Below the pieces are notes generated by a model that worked only from the letters and a program-made list of their open reading frames with translations, was not told the origin of the DNA and searched no databases. Source: an uncultured Clostridia bacterium (lineage in GTDB: Bacteria > Bacillota > Clostridia > Oscillospirales > Oscillospiraceae). Taken from it: a stretch of DNA of 58,210 bases. The translations under genes were made by a program, and so were the position numbers. Of the stretch, positions 50,238 through 58,210 are shown piece after piece; positions within the stretch are counted from its first letter, which is position 1; the number at the start of each line of letters is the position of its first letter. The DNA is taken from NCBI GenBank assembly GCA_945486035.1, contig CALYTB010000002.1, positions 1-58,210 on the forward strand, in the 5' to 3' direction.

Positions 50238-51284
50238 ATGGCAAAAAAACAGACCACCGCAGGGGAGCTGCAGCAGCTGAAAGCCCAGCTGAAAAGCGGG
50301 ACACCGGGAAGGCTCTATGTATTTCACGGGGAGGAAACCTTCCTGATGAATCATTATCTTACACAACTGAAAAAGCTTCTGCTGGAGGAGTTGACGGAGT
50401 CGTTTAACTATCACCGGCTGAACAACGAAACCTTCGATATGCAGAGCTTTGCCGATGCGGTGGAAAACCTTCCCATGATGGCAGAGCATACCTTGGTTCA
50501 GGTGGATGATGTGGATCTGTTCCGTTTGGGAGAAGGCGACCGGGGAAAGATGGCGGAGCTTCTGACGGATATCCCGGATTACTGCACGGTGGTGTTTACT
50601 TATCTCACCGTTTCCTGGAAGCCGGATAAAAGGCTTAAGAAGCTGTGGGAGGCCGTGGAAAGCAGCGGCCTCATCGTTGAATTTGCCAAGCAGGATCAGA
50701 AGGATCTGATTGCCTGGGTTACCCGGCATTTCGCCGCACGGGGAAAACGGATTTCCACCCAGCTTTGTGCCTATCTGATCGATATTACCGGGGGAACCAT
50801 GACGGCCCTTGGCGGGGAAATTGAAAAAATCTGTGCCTACTCCGGGGCGGAGGAAATCCGCAAGTCGGACATCGACACAGTGACAGAGCCGGTGCTGGAT
50901 GCGGTGGTGTTCCAGATGACGGATCTGATCGGAGAGGGAAGGTACGATCAGGCGCTGCTGAAGCTTCAGCAGCTCCTGAAAATGCAGCAGGAGCCGCTGG
51001 CCATTCTTGGAGCAGTTGGCGGAAGTCTTCGCCGCATCGGAACGGCGAGAACGCTGATGGAGGCGGGAAAGGGAAGCGGAGAGCTTCAGAAACTCTGCGG
51101 AATTCCGGATTACCCCGCCAGAAAAACCATGGAGGCTGCCAGGCGCTTTTCGGGAAAATTCTGCGCGAAAGCAGCGGAATTGGTGCTGGAGGCGGATTTC
51201 TCTATGAAAACCTCCTTCGACGATAGCCAGCGCATTCTGGAGCTGCTGGTGCTGGAGCTGGCACGGGAGGCGCGGAATGGTTAG
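50238..51284 (+). CDS. holA: DNA polymerase III subunit delta
   Basis: A 348-residue clamp-loader subunit. It has the N-terminal RLYVFHGEETFLMNHYLTQLKKLLL, a degenerate P-loop area, GEGDRGKMAELLTDIPDYCTVVFTY, and a helical C-terminal collar (QQLLKMQQEPLAILGAVGGSLRRIG). It follows comEC after 4 bp, a common neighbour pair. GGGGGAGG precedes ATG 50238. Confidence 0.93.
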   Translation: MAKKQTTAGELQQLKAQLKSGTPGRLYVFHGEETFLMNHYLTQLKKLLLEELTESFNYHRLNNETFDMQSFADAVENLPMMAEHTLVQVDDVDLFRLGEGDRGKMAELLTDIPDYCTVVFTYLTVSWKPDKRLKKLWEAVESSGLIVEFAKQDQKDLIAWVTRHFAARGKRISTQLCAYLIDITGGTMTALGGEIEKICAYSGAEEIRKSDIDTVTEPVLDAVVFQMTDLIGEGRYDQALLKLQQLLKMQQEPLAILGAVGGSLRRIGTARTLMEAGKGSGELQKLCGIPDYPARKTMEAARRFSGKFCAKAAELVLEADFSMKTSFDDSQRILELLVLELAREARNG

Positions 51285-51870
51285 AATTCGGGAGGCCATT
51301 GTGGTGGAGGGCCGCTACGACAAAAACACGCTCAGCCAGATCGTGGATGCCCCCATCCTGGAAACCGGCGGCTTTGGTATTTTCAAGGACAAAAAACAGA
51401 TGGAGCTTCTTAGGAAGGTAGCCAGAGCCCGGGGACTCATTGTGTTCACGGATTCGGATGGAGCGGGGTTTGTGATCCGCAATCACCTGAAAAGCGCCAT
51501 TGACGGCAGATTCCTGAAACACGCCTATATCCCGGATATTCCGGGCAAGGAACGGCGGAAATCCGCCCCGGGCAAGGAAGGAAAGCTGGGAGTGGAGGGC
51601 ATGTCCCGGGAAATTATTCTGGAGGCCCTGAGAAAAGCCGGAGCCACCATCGAGGGCGAGGAGACTCCAGCCCGGAACGGCATCACAAAGCAGGATCTCA
51701 TGGAGCTGGGGCTGTCCGGCGGGGCCAACAGCGCCGAAAATAGGCAGAAGCTGCTGCGGAAACTGGATTTGCCGGAGCATATGAGCGCCAATGCCATGCT
51801 GCAGGCGCTGAATTTGTTATACTCCGCAGAAGAGCTGCGATCAATTCTTGCTGACATTGAGAAAGAGTGA
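51277..51870 (+). CDS. rnmV: Ribonuclease M5-like Toprim protein
   Basis: A 197-residue Toprim protein. The conserved Glu is in IVVEGRYDKNTL, and the metal-binding DxD is FTDSDGAGFVIRNHL. RNase M5 matures 5S rRNA in Firmicutes. The C-terminal NAMLQALNLLYSAEELRSIL is like other family members. The usual neighbour ksgA is absent; here it overlaps holA by 8 bp. Confidence 0.9.
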   Translation: MVRIREAIVVEGRYDKNTLSQIVDAPILETGGFGIFKDKKQMELLRKVARARGLIVFTDSDGAGFVIRNHLKSAIDGRFLKHAYIPDIPGKERRKSAPGKEGKLGVEGMSREIILEALRKAGATIEGEETPARNGITKQDLMELGLSGGANSAENRQKLLRKLDLPEHMSANAMLQALNLLYSAEELRSILADIEKE

Positions 51871-51875
51871 GTAGA

Positions 51876-52442
51876 ATGGTTTACTATTCGGATGACAAAA
51901 TCCGAATTCGCAATATGGAAGATTCGGACACGCAGGAGTTCAGCCGTGAAGAAGAGCTTCAGGGCTGGGGGGTGACCGCTCAGAAATTTGAAATGCGGCT
52001 GCGGCATCAGGGGGAAGGCAAATGTATTGCCCTGACAGCGGAATACCGGGGGAAAGCAGCAGGATATGTGAGCGTCTACCCCAATTCAGAGTGGGGAGCA
52101 TTTGGGAATCAGGGGCTTCCTGAAATTGTGGATTTCGCGGTTCTGGAAAAATTCCGCGGCCATGGCATCGGAACAAAACTGATGGATGCGGCAGAAGATG
52201 TCGCCGCTTCCTACGCGGACAGAGTCTATTTGGGTGTGGGGCTCCACAGCGGTTATGGCAGCGCGCAGCGTATGTATGCCAAGAGGGGATACATTCCCGA
52301 CGGCAGCGGTGTCTGGTATGGCGATCATGTGTGTGCGCCCTATTCCGACTGCCGCAATGATGACGACCTGAACCTGTATCTTATCAAGAGCCTGAAAAAA
52401 ACTGCCGTCCGTGAGGGCGGTATGGAGAAGCAAAATGGTTGA
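51876..52442 (+). CDS. GNAT-family N-acetyltransferase
   Basis: A 188-residue transferase. The coenzyme A loop is VDFAVLEKFRGHGIGTKLMDAAEDVA, then GLHSGYGSAQRMYAKRGYIPDGSG. The substrate is unknown. ATG 51876 was preferred over the GTG three codons earlier. It overlaps the ABC-F gene by 8 bp and follows rnmV by 5 bp, so it belongs to the comEC-holA-rnmV transcript. Confidence 0.88.
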   Translation: MVYYSDDKIRIRNMEDSDTQEFSREEELQGWGVTAQKFEMRLRHQGEGKCIALTAEYRGKAAGYVSVYPNSEWGAFGNQGLPEIVDFAVLEKFRGHGIGTKLMDAAEDVAASYADRVYLGVGLHSGYGSAQRMYAKRGYIPDGSGVWYGDHVCAPYSDCRNDDDLNLYLIKSLKKTAVREGGMEKQNG

Positions 52443-54300
52443 TATTCAAGTCAGAAATTTAACAAAATTCTTCGTCATCGGGGAAAACCTGCTGGAGGGA
52501 CTGTCCTTTGAAATCCAGGAGGGGGAATGCGTCGCCATTCTGGGCCGCAACGGCTGCGGAAAGACCACGCTGTTCAACATCCTCACGGGGCAGATGGACT
52601 ATGACGATGGGGAAGTGTATGTAAATCCCAACAAACGGCTGGGATTGATTTCCCAGATTCCCAAATTCCCGGAGGGCTATACCGTGGAGAATGTGCTCCG
52701 CTCTGCCTATGCGGGACTCATGAAGATTCGCAGGCGAATGGAGCTGCTGGAGCATGAAATGGCCAATGGGGCAACACCGGAACAGCTGCGCGAATACGAT
52801 ACCCTGACAAACCGCTTCCAGTCCGGCGGCGGCTATGAAATGGATGTGGATGTGGACAAGATCTGCAACGGCCTGGGCATATCCCAGGAGCAGCGGGATC
52901 AGGAATTCATGAGTCTTTCCGGCGGAGAGAAAACCCGGGTGAATCTTGCGCGGCTTCTGCTGGAAAAAACCGATATTCTGCTGCTGGATGAGCCCACCAA
53001 CCACCTGGATTTGCGGAGTGTGGAGTGGCTGGAGCAGTATATCAACGCGTTTAAAGGAACGGTGCTGGCCATCTCTCACGACCGGTACTTCATCGATCAG
53101 GTGGCGGATCGGGTGATCGAGATCACCGACGGCCACGCGGAATTCTATTCCGGCAACTACTCCTTCTACATGGACGAAAAGCAGGCCCGGTTTGATCTGC
53201 AGATGAAGCAGTACGAGCAGGAGCAGGCGAAGCTCCGGCAACTGGGCTACACCGTGGAACGAATGAAGGGCTGGGGCATCAACAACCGGACCCTGTACCG
53301 CCGGGCTATGTCCATCCAACACCGGATGGACCGCATCCGGAAGACGGAGCGGCCCAAAACCGAGAAAACCATGAAAGCCTCCTTCGGGGAGAAGGAATTC
53401 TCCGGGGACGTGGTTTTCAAAATGAAGAATGTCAGCAAGTCCTTCGGGGAAAGAACGCTGTTTTCGGATGTGAATCTCAGCGTGGAAGGCGGGGAACGGA
53501 TCGCCCTGCTGGGGGACAACGGCACGGGGAAGTCTACCTTCATCAAATGCCTGCTGGGGGAAGAGGACTGCCAGGGAAAGATTCAGTTCGGTCCCACGGT
53601 GAAGTGGGGGTATCTGCCCCAGATCATCCACTTTGCCCACCCGGAGCGCAGCCTTTATGACACCATGCTCTATGAAAAGAACTGCACGCCCCAGATGGCC
53701 CGGGACCGGCTGGGGGCCTTCCTGTTCCAGGGGGAGGACGTGTTCAAGAGTGTGGGGACCCTGTCCGGAGGGGAGCAGTCCCGGCTGCGGCTGTGTATGC
53801 TGATGGATGAAAAGATCAATCTGCTGATTCTGGACGAGCCCACGAACCACCTGGACATCGCCTCCCGGGAGTGGGTGGAGGCCGCCATCGAGGAATTTGA
53901 GGGGGTTCTGCTGTTCGTCAGCCATGACCGGTATTTTATCGAGAAGTTCGCGGAGCGAATCTGGCTGCTGGAGGACGGAACCATCCGGGATTTCCCCTGC
54001 GGGTATCAGAAGTACCGCTCCATCCTGGAGCATGAGGCGGCTGCGAAGCCGGTGGTGTCCGCTGCCCCAAAGCCCAAAAAAGAGAAGCCCAAGGGCGGCA
54101 CCAAGGATTCCGAGAAGCTGGTTCGGAGGCTGGAACGGGAGATTGAGAAGCAGGAAAAGCTGATCGGGGAATTGGACGCCAAAATCGAGGCGGCTTCCGC
54201 CGATTACCAAGAGCTGACCCGGCTTCTGGGGGAGAAGGAAGAGGCGGAAAGCGTGCTTCTGGAGCTGATGGAGCAGTGGGAGGCCGCGCAGGAGAGCTGA
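52435..54300 (+). CDS. ABC-F family ATPase
   Basis: A 621-residue soluble protein with two ABC domains and no membrane part. Walker A sites are GRNGCGKTT and GDNGTGKST, and signatures are LSGGEKTRV and LSGGEQSRL. The inter-domain linker at about 235-320 is helical (MKQYEQEQAKLRQLGYTVER). The C-terminal tail is a lysine/proline linker followed by a coiled coil (LEREIEKQEKLIGELDAKIE). ABC-F proteins act on the ribosome; some give antibiotic resistance, others (EttA, Uup) are housekeeping. The subgroup cannot be told by eye. GGAGAAG precedes the start. Confidence 0.93.
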   Translation: MVDIQVRNLTKFFVIGENLLEGLSFEIQEGECVAILGRNGCGKTTLFNILTGQMDYDDGEVYVNPNKRLGLISQIPKFPEGYTVENVLRSAYAGLMKIRRRMELLEHEMANGATPEQLREYDTLTNRFQSGGGYEMDVDVDKICNGLGISQEQRDQEFMSLSGGEKTRVNLARLLLEKTDILLLDEPTNHLDLRSVEWLEQYINAFKGTVLAISHDRYFIDQVADRVIEITDGHAEFYSGNYSFYMDEKQARFDLQMKQYEQEQAKLRQLGYTVERMKGWGINNRTLYRRAMSIQHRMDRIRKTERPKTEKTMKASFGEKEFSGDVVFKMKNVSKSFGERTLFSDVNLSVEGGERIALLGDNGTGKSTFIKCLLGEEDCQGKIQFGPTVKWGYLPQIIHFAHPERSLYDTMLYEKNCTPQMARDRLGAFLFQGEDVFKSVGTLSGGEQSRLRLCMLMDEKINLLILDEPTNHLDIASREWVEAAIEEFEGVLLFVSHDRYFIEKFAERIWLLEDGTIRDFPCGYQKYRSILEHEAAAKPVVSAAPKPKKEKPKGGTKDSEKLVRRLEREIEKQEKLIGELDAKIEAASADYQELTRLLGEKEEAESVLLELMEQWEAAQES

Positions 54301-54311
54301 GGGAAGAGGGC

Positions 54312-54402
54312 ACCTCTAAAAACTCCCCTTTTGGGTTTTGGGCGGATCTTTTGTTGAAGCAAAATCTCTCGTGCAAAACACCAAAAAGTAGTTTTTAGAG
54401 GT
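54312..54402. repeat. Second repeat family, copy 2
   Basis: 91 bp with perfect 13-bp ends ACCTCTAAAAACT / AGTTTTTAGAGGT. The interior shares GCGGATCTTTTG and CAAAATCTCTCG with 28206-28366, but its ends differ. Confidence 0.75.
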
Positions 54403-54426
54403 CGCCAAGAATACGCACACTCTGTG

Positions 54427-54455
54427 TTGACACTTCCCTTCCGGGGAATTATAAT
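54427..54455 (+). promoter_or_regulatory. mrp promoter
   Basis: A full-consensus TTGACA (54427-54432), 17 bp, TATAAT (54450-54455). Confidence 0.92.
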
Positions 54456-54486
54456 GTAGAAAAACAAAAAAGGAGCGAAATGATCC

Positions 54487-55311
54487 ATGAGTTCTTGCAA
54501 TGGCAATTGTTCCAGCTGCGGTTCGGACTGCGCTGACCGTACCGCGGAGAGCCTGCTGGCGCAGCCCAATCCCAAATCCAATGTAAAGAAAGTCATCGCC
54601 GTGGTTTCCGGCAAGGGCGGCGTGGGAAAATCCACGGTGACCGCCATGCTGGCGGTGGCCGCTGCCCGGGCGGGCAAGCGGGTGGGCGTGCTGGATGCGG
54701 ATATTACGGGGCCCTCTGCGCCAATGGCCTTCGGCGTGAATGAGTGTCAGGGAGCCAGTGAGGAGGGGCTGTATCCCGCACTGTCCCGGGGCGGAATCCA
54801 GATTATGTCCATCAATCTGCTGCTGGACAACCCGGCTGACCCTGTGGTATGGCGGGGGCCTGTGATTGCCGGGGCTGTGAAGCAGTTCTGGACGGACGTG
54901 ATCTGGGAGGATGTGGATTATCTGTTTGTGGATATGCCTCCCGGCACGGGGGACGTACCCCTGACCGTATTCCAGAGCCTGCCGGTGGACGGAATCATCA
55001 TCGTCACCAGCCCCCAGGACCTGGTGTCTATGATTGTCAGCAAGGCCGTGAAGATGGCGGCTATGATGCACATTCCCGTGCTGGGCTTTGTGGAGAACTA
55101 TTCGTATCTCCAGTGCCCGGACTGCGGTAAGCGGATTGAGGTGTTCGGCAAGAGCCACCTGGACAAGGTCGCGGCGGATTTCGGCTTGCCGGTGCTTGCC
55201 CGGCTGCCCATTGACCCTGCCATTGCTGAGAGCTACGACAACGGCCTGATGGAAACAGTAAACACCGATGCTCTGGACGGAGCCATCCGTGCGATTCTGG
55301 AAGAAAAATAA
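54487..55311 (+). CDS. mrp: Mrp/NBP35-family Fe-S cluster carrier ATPase
   Basis: A 274-residue P-loop protein that assembles or carries iron-sulphur clusters. The deviant Walker A is VSGKGGVGKST. The bridging-cluster CxxC is LQCPDCGKR. A cysteine-rich N-terminus (SSCNGNCSSCGSDC) may hold a second cluster, as in the NBP35 branch. GPVIAGAVKQFWTDVIWEDVDYLFVDMPPGTGD is the conserved switch area. AAAGGAG precedes the start, and promoter and terminator frame a single-gene unit. Confidence 0.94.
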   Translation: MSSCNGNCSSCGSDCADRTAESLLAQPNPKSNVKKVIAVVSGKGGVGKSTVTAMLAVAAARAGKRVGVLDADITGPSAPMAFGVNECQGASEEGLYPALSRGGIQIMSINLLLDNPADPVVWRGPVIAGAVKQFWTDVIWEDVDYLFVDMPPGTGDVPLTVFQSLPVDGIIIVTSPQDLVSMIVSKAVKMAAMMHIPVLGFVENYSYLQCPDCGKRIEVFGKSHLDKVAADFGLPVLARLPIDPAIAESYDNGLMETVNTDALDGAIRAILEEK

Positions 55312-55323
55312 GTTATTGCTCAG

Positions 55324-55358
55324 AAACGCACGGTTTCCCACTGGGACCGTGCGTTTTT
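55324..55358 (+). terminator. mrp terminator
   Basis: The stem AAACGCACGGT/ACCGTGCGTTT is followed by TTGT, with TTTTT at the stem end. Confidence 0.88.
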
Positions 55359-55418
55359 GTAATAAGATTTCAAGGTTATCGGTTTTTATTACAGTTTTGA
55401 ATACATTACACTGCTGCC

Positions 55419-55527
55419 GTAGGGGCGGATATTATCCGCCCGAAACGTTACGGTTTTTAAGCATTTCCGGGAAAAACGGACATTTCCGTAGTTGTTGGCA
55501 AAGCGGGCGGATAATATCCGCCCCTAC
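55419..55527. repeat. MITE-like repeat with 24-bp perfect ends
   Basis: 109 bp bounded by a perfect 24-bp inverted repeat starting GTAGGGGCGGATATTATCCG. Each arm also contains the near-palindrome GGCGGATATTATCCGCC. The ends are unrelated to those of the other families. Confidence 0.85.
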
Positions 55528-55541
55528 GATAACGAATCGAC

Positions 55542-55556
55542 AAACAACAATTTGTC
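55542..55556. repeat. Isolated right end of the first repeat family
   Basis: AAACAACAATTTGTC matches the right end AAACAACAATTTATC at 14 of 15 positions. No left end is seen nearby. It may be a remnant cut by the 109-bp repeat. Confidence 0.6.
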
Positions 55557-55615
55557 AGGCAGCTTGAGAAAGCCTACAACTAAAAGACAAATTTATAAGA
55601 AAGGAGTTGGCATAG

Positions 55616-56161
55616 ATGATATTTGCAGAAAAGAAAGTTCGCCTGAAGGACGGGCGGGAGGCGGTGATGAGAAGTCCGCTTTCTTCTGACGCGGAGCAGA
55701 TGTTGCGCTATCTGAAAACAACGGCGGGGGAGACGGATTTTCTCACCCGGTATCCCGAGGAATGCACAGAAACCCCGGAGGATGAGTGCGCTTTTATTGA
55801 ACGGGTCAACAGGTCGGATACCATGCTGATGATTGTGTGCGCTGTGGAAGGAAAACTAGCCGGAAGCTGCCAGTTGGTATGGAGTAACCGGATCAAGACC
55901 CGGCACCGGGCGGAGGTGGCTATTGGGCTTCTGCGGGAATACTGGAGCCTGGGCATTGGAAGCGCCATGTTTGAAGAACTGATCCGGGTGGCAAGGGAGC
56001 AGGGTATCCTCCAGCTGGAGCTTGACTACATAGAGGGCAACGACCGGGCAAAGGGGCTCTACGAGAAGATGGGATTTCGAGAAGTTGGCGTGAAGCCGGA
56101 TGCCATTCGGCTGAAGGATGGGACAATGCAGAACGATATCTCTATGGTGAAAAAGCTGTGA
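55616..56161 (+). CDS. GNAT-family N-acetyltransferase
   Basis: A 181-residue RimJ/RimL-like transferase. The coenzyme A region is AEVAIGLLREYWSLGIGSAMFEELIRVA, followed by ELDYIEGNDRAKGLYEKMGF. AAAGGAG precedes the ATG. Its stop overlaps the start of the phosphotransferase (TGATG), so the two are coupled. Confidence 0.88.
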   Translation: MIFAEKKVRLKDGREAVMRSPLSSDAEQMLRYLKTTAGETDFLTRYPEECTETPEDECAFIERVNRSDTMLMIVCAVEGKLAGSCQLVWSNRIKTRHRAEVAIGLLREYWSLGIGSAMFEELIRVAREQGILQLELDYIEGNDRAKGLYEKMGFREVGVKPDAIRLKDGTMQNDISMVKKL

Positions 56162-56979
56162 TGGAACCGGACAAAAGAATTGCCGATGCGGCGAAAAAGT
56201 GGGAAATAGAACACTTGCTGCTGCTTACCCGGCAGGGAACGAAGGAAGTGTATGCCGGGGAATCCCGGCGCTATGGGCCTGTGATTCTGAAAAGAAACGC
56301 GGATTTGCAGGAGCTTCAGGGAGAATACCGGATGCTGTCCCGGCTCGACTGCGCCCAGAGTGCAAGGACTTATGCCTCTGACGGGGAGGCAGGGCTGCTT
56401 CTGGAAGAACGGATTCTTGCCGGAACAACGCTGCGGCAGGAGGTTTCCCCGGATAAGAGGGTGCAGTGCCTCGCCCGGGTGTTTCATGCCATCCACACCC
56501 CTGCGGACGGTGGAACATCGTATCTTGATTGGCTTCGGGGTATTGTGGGGTACTGCGAAAGAAATCAGGTTCCCGGGGAGCTTTCCCGGATGGCCGGGGA
56601 GGCTTACGGAATCTGTGGGGAGCTGTTCCGGAAGTATTCGGAACGGGTTTTGCTCCACGGGGACCTGCACCACGATAATCTGCTGAAAAGGGCGGACGGA
56701 AGCTATGCTATGATTGACCCCAAGGGGATTGTCGGCCCAGAAATTCTGGATTTGCCCAGGTTTCTGCTCAATGAGACGGACGCGCCCTATGAAGGGAGCC
56801 TGCGCGGACACATGGGACGGGTCATCCGGCTGATGGCGGAGGAATTTGGTTTCCCTATCGAGGACCTGGGGAAAGCCTTCTATATGGAGGCCGTTCTTGC
56901 CAATGTGTGGAACCATGAGGACGGGGAAGAAGCGGATATGGAAGAAATCAAACTGGCTGCCTCTTTTTTGAGAGTATAA
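56161..56979 (+). CDS. Aminoglycoside/small-molecule phosphotransferase-like kinase
   Basis: A 272-residue kinase of the APH fold. The catalytic loop is VLLHGDLHHDNLL, and the metal-binding Asp lies in MIDPKGIVGPEILDLPRFLLN. The DPKG element is typical of the APH(6)/hydroxyurea kinase branch (streptomycin 6-kinase relatives). An actual resistance role is unproven, and many such proteins phosphorylate other metabolites. It sits between GNAT genes. Confidence 0.85.
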   Translation: MEPDKRIADAAKKWEIEHLLLLTRQGTKEVYAGESRRYGPVILKRNADLQELQGEYRMLSRLDCAQSARTYASDGEAGLLLEERILAGTTLRQEVSPDKRVQCLARVFHAIHTPADGGTSYLDWLRGIVGYCERNQVPGELSRMAGEAYGICGELFRKYSERVLLHGDLHHDNLLKRADGSYAMIDPKGIVGPEILDLPRFLLNETDAPYEGSLRGHMGRVIRLMAEEFGFPIEDLGKAFYMEAVLANVWNHEDGEEADMEEIKLAASFLRV

Positions 56980-57057
56980 AAAGAAAAGGATTGAGTCCAA
57001 ATAATTGGCTCTCGCTGTGGCGGCGTGGCTGATGATCGAAAAAGAAGGGATTGGAAG

Positions 57058-57585
57058 ATGTACATAGAGACACCGCGTTTGATTATCCGCAATTTTACTC
57101 CGGAAGATGCTGCCGATCTGTACGGAATCCTCGGCGACGAGATGGTAATGGCCAACTGTGAAGCGGCATACGACTATGAGAAAACAGTACAATTTCTGAT
57201 GGATTTTTGTATAGGCCGGGGAGGGGCGATGGCGGCGGTACACAGGGAAAGCGAAAAAGTGGTGGGATACATCCTTTTCAGTGCACTTGAAGAAGGTGTT
57301 TACGAGATGGGGTGGTTCTTCAGCCGGAATCACTGGCGAAAGGGCTTTGCCTTTGAATCCTGCAAAGCGGTGATCGATTACGCGTTTGCTGAAATGGGCG
57401 TCCACAAGATTTTCGCGGAAACCCTTGACTGCGTGAAATCCGTCGGCCTGATGAGAAAGCTTGGTATGCAGCCCGAGGGCATCCAGCGAAGCCAGACCAG
57501 GGACAGTCATGGAAATTGGGTGGACCTGTATTTCTATGGAATCTTGGAAGAGGAATGGAGGATGCGAAATGGTGCACCTGGTTGA
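57058..57585 (+). CDS. GNAT-family N-acetyltransferase
   Basis: A 175-residue RimJ/RimL-type transferase (starts MYIETPRLIIRNFTPEDAADL). The coenzyme A region is EMGWFFSRNHWRKGFAFESCKAVIDYAF, and the end is LGMQPEGIQRSQTRDSHGNW. The ribosome site is weak (GGAAG). It overlaps the next gene by 17 bp. Confidence 0.88.
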   Translation: MYIETPRLIIRNFTPEDAADLYGILGDEMVMANCEAAYDYEKTVQFLMDFCIGRGGAMAAVHRESEKVVGYILFSALEEGVYEMGWFFSRNHWRKGFAFESCKAVIDYAFAEMGVHKIFAETLDCVKSVGLMRKLGMQPEGIQRSQTRDSHGNWVDLYFYGILEEEWRMRNGAPG

Positions 57586-58000
57586 TGTCGGGCCTGATAA
57601 TTGGAGACTGGGGCTCCGGGTTTCCGAGTCTCAGAAAAGGTATGTGGCGGACAGTGCAGGCATTCTGGCAAGGGCATACGCCTATCGGGATTTCCGCAGT
57701 CGGGCTTTTGCGATCTGCGATGGGGATACCCCGGTGGGCATGGGCCTTTACTATGACCTGCCGGACATGGAGTGCTATGATTTCAGCCAGATCTTCATAG
57801 ACGAGCGCTTCCAGGGAAACGGATATGGAAAGGCTGCGGTCAAGCTGGTGCTGGAAGAGATGAGGCAGGACGGAAGATTTTCAAAGGTCGACCTGTGCTA
57901 TATTGAAGGAAATCTGGCAGCAAGGAGGCTATACGAAGAGCTGGGCTTCGTGGAAACGGAACGGGACGGAGATGAAATCATCATGGAAATGAAGCTATAG
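57569..58000 (+). CDS. GNAT-family N-acetyltransferase (diamine/spermidine type)
   Basis: A 143-residue transferase. The strand-turn DFSQIFIDERFQGNGYGKAAVKLVLEEM is the coenzyme A site, followed by LCYIEGNLAARRLYEELGFVET. It resembles BltD/spermidine acetyltransferases, which could imply a polyamine substrate; this is a weak inference. GGAGG is 7 bp before ATG 57569, inside the previous gene. Confidence 0.88.
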   Translation: MVHLVDVGPDNWRLGLRVSESQKRYVADSAGILARAYAYRDFRSRAFAICDGDTPVGMGLYYDLPDMECYDFSQIFIDERFQGNGYGKAAVKLVLEEMRQDGRFSKVDLCYIEGNLAARRLYEELGFVETERDGDEIIMEMKL

Positions 58001-58070
58001 AGCGGAAAGTGAATGTGACGTCGCCAAAGACGGTGGCGAAGAGAAATTCCACAAAAGAAGGAAATAATAC

Positions 58071-58201
58071 TTGACAAACAAAGATCGTTGTGATAATATT
58101 CGGAAGCTCCCTGCAGGGGAGTAAAAAACAGCACGGAACAGGCTGAAATTTGAAAAAACTTGAAAAAAGTTCTTGACAAATGGAAGAAGCCGTGCTAAGA
58201 T
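58071..58201 (+). promoter_or_regulatory. Two tandem promoters at the window edge (rRNA-operon-like)
   Basis: The first is TTGACA (58071-58076), 17 bp, TAATAT (58094-58099). The second is TTGACA (58173-58178), 17 bp, TAAGAT (58196-58201). Both follow AT-rich tracts. Two consensus -35 boxes in a row without a start codon or ribosome site suggest a stable-RNA operon just outside the window. Confidence 0.6.
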
Positions 58202-58210
58202 AAGCAAGCT

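Overview
The window looks like a chromosomal segment of a Gram-positive, spore-forming, GC-rich member of the Clostridia, most likely Oscillospirales/Oscillospiraceae. The evidence is the core gene order (scpA-scpB-DUF2953-gerW-dacF-rluB; SRP RNA-dnaX-ebfC-recR), a SpoIID homologue, a T-box upstream of alaS, a large SRP RNA with an Alu domain, and GGAGG-type ribosome sites on nearly every gene. The species assignment is inference; no rRNA is present, although two TTGACA-type promoters at the right edge suggest that an rRNA operon may start just outside.

Layout. 1-4.9 kb (minus strand): an ATP-grasp ligase with two alpha/beta-hydrolases in one operon, then a PHP-type histidinol phosphatase overlapping mutY. 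4.99-12.04 kb: tRNA-Arg(ACG) carrying a ~7-kb integrated element bounded by perfect 65-bp direct repeats. It encodes a tyrosine integrase with an internal HTH, a divergent XRE repressor switch, small DNA-binding proteins, a replication initiator, a DnaC-like loader, two small unknown genes, and an RHH/zeta-like kinase pair. It has no structural, packaging or conjugation genes. A second zeta-like gene, behind a headless RHH remnant, lies just outside attR. 12.8-22 kb: araD plus an FGGY kinase, a membrane-anchored LRR protein, an HTH/4-TM pair, tex, putP and a divergent LysR regulator. 23-28.7 kb: tRNA-Ala(CGC), an E2-like acyltransferase without the usual catalytic His, spoIID, a TGS-domain nucleoside kinase and a GNAT. 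28.8-33.1 kb: the scpA-to-rluB operon. 33.4-38.7 kb: RpiR regulator, flavoprotein, acpP, SRP RNA, dnaX-ebfC-recR. 39-45 kb: cardiolipin synthase, a DMT exporter, pepF and two unknown genes. 45-55.3 kb: T-box-alaS, comEC-holA-rnmV-GNAT-ABC-F, and mrp. 55.6-58 kb: a GNAT-APH-GNAT-GNAT cluster.

Intergenic gaps are dominated by short non-coding repeats with terminal inverted repeats. One family (ends GATAAATTGTTGTTT / AAACAACAATTTATC) has six full copies in three size classes plus isolated ends. Two further families are also present.

The best candidate for an under-described system is the tRNA-Arg element. It looks like a minimal satellite or PICI-like island with a self-consistent control circuit: XRE operators of the form GGAAC-N13-GTTCC over divergent promoters, RHH operators over a second divergent promoter pair, tandem 11-bp putative integrase arm sites at both ends, and a toxin-like kinase. 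It is next to the scar of an earlier related element. All coordinates, repeats and promoter spacings were read by eye; no database searches were run.
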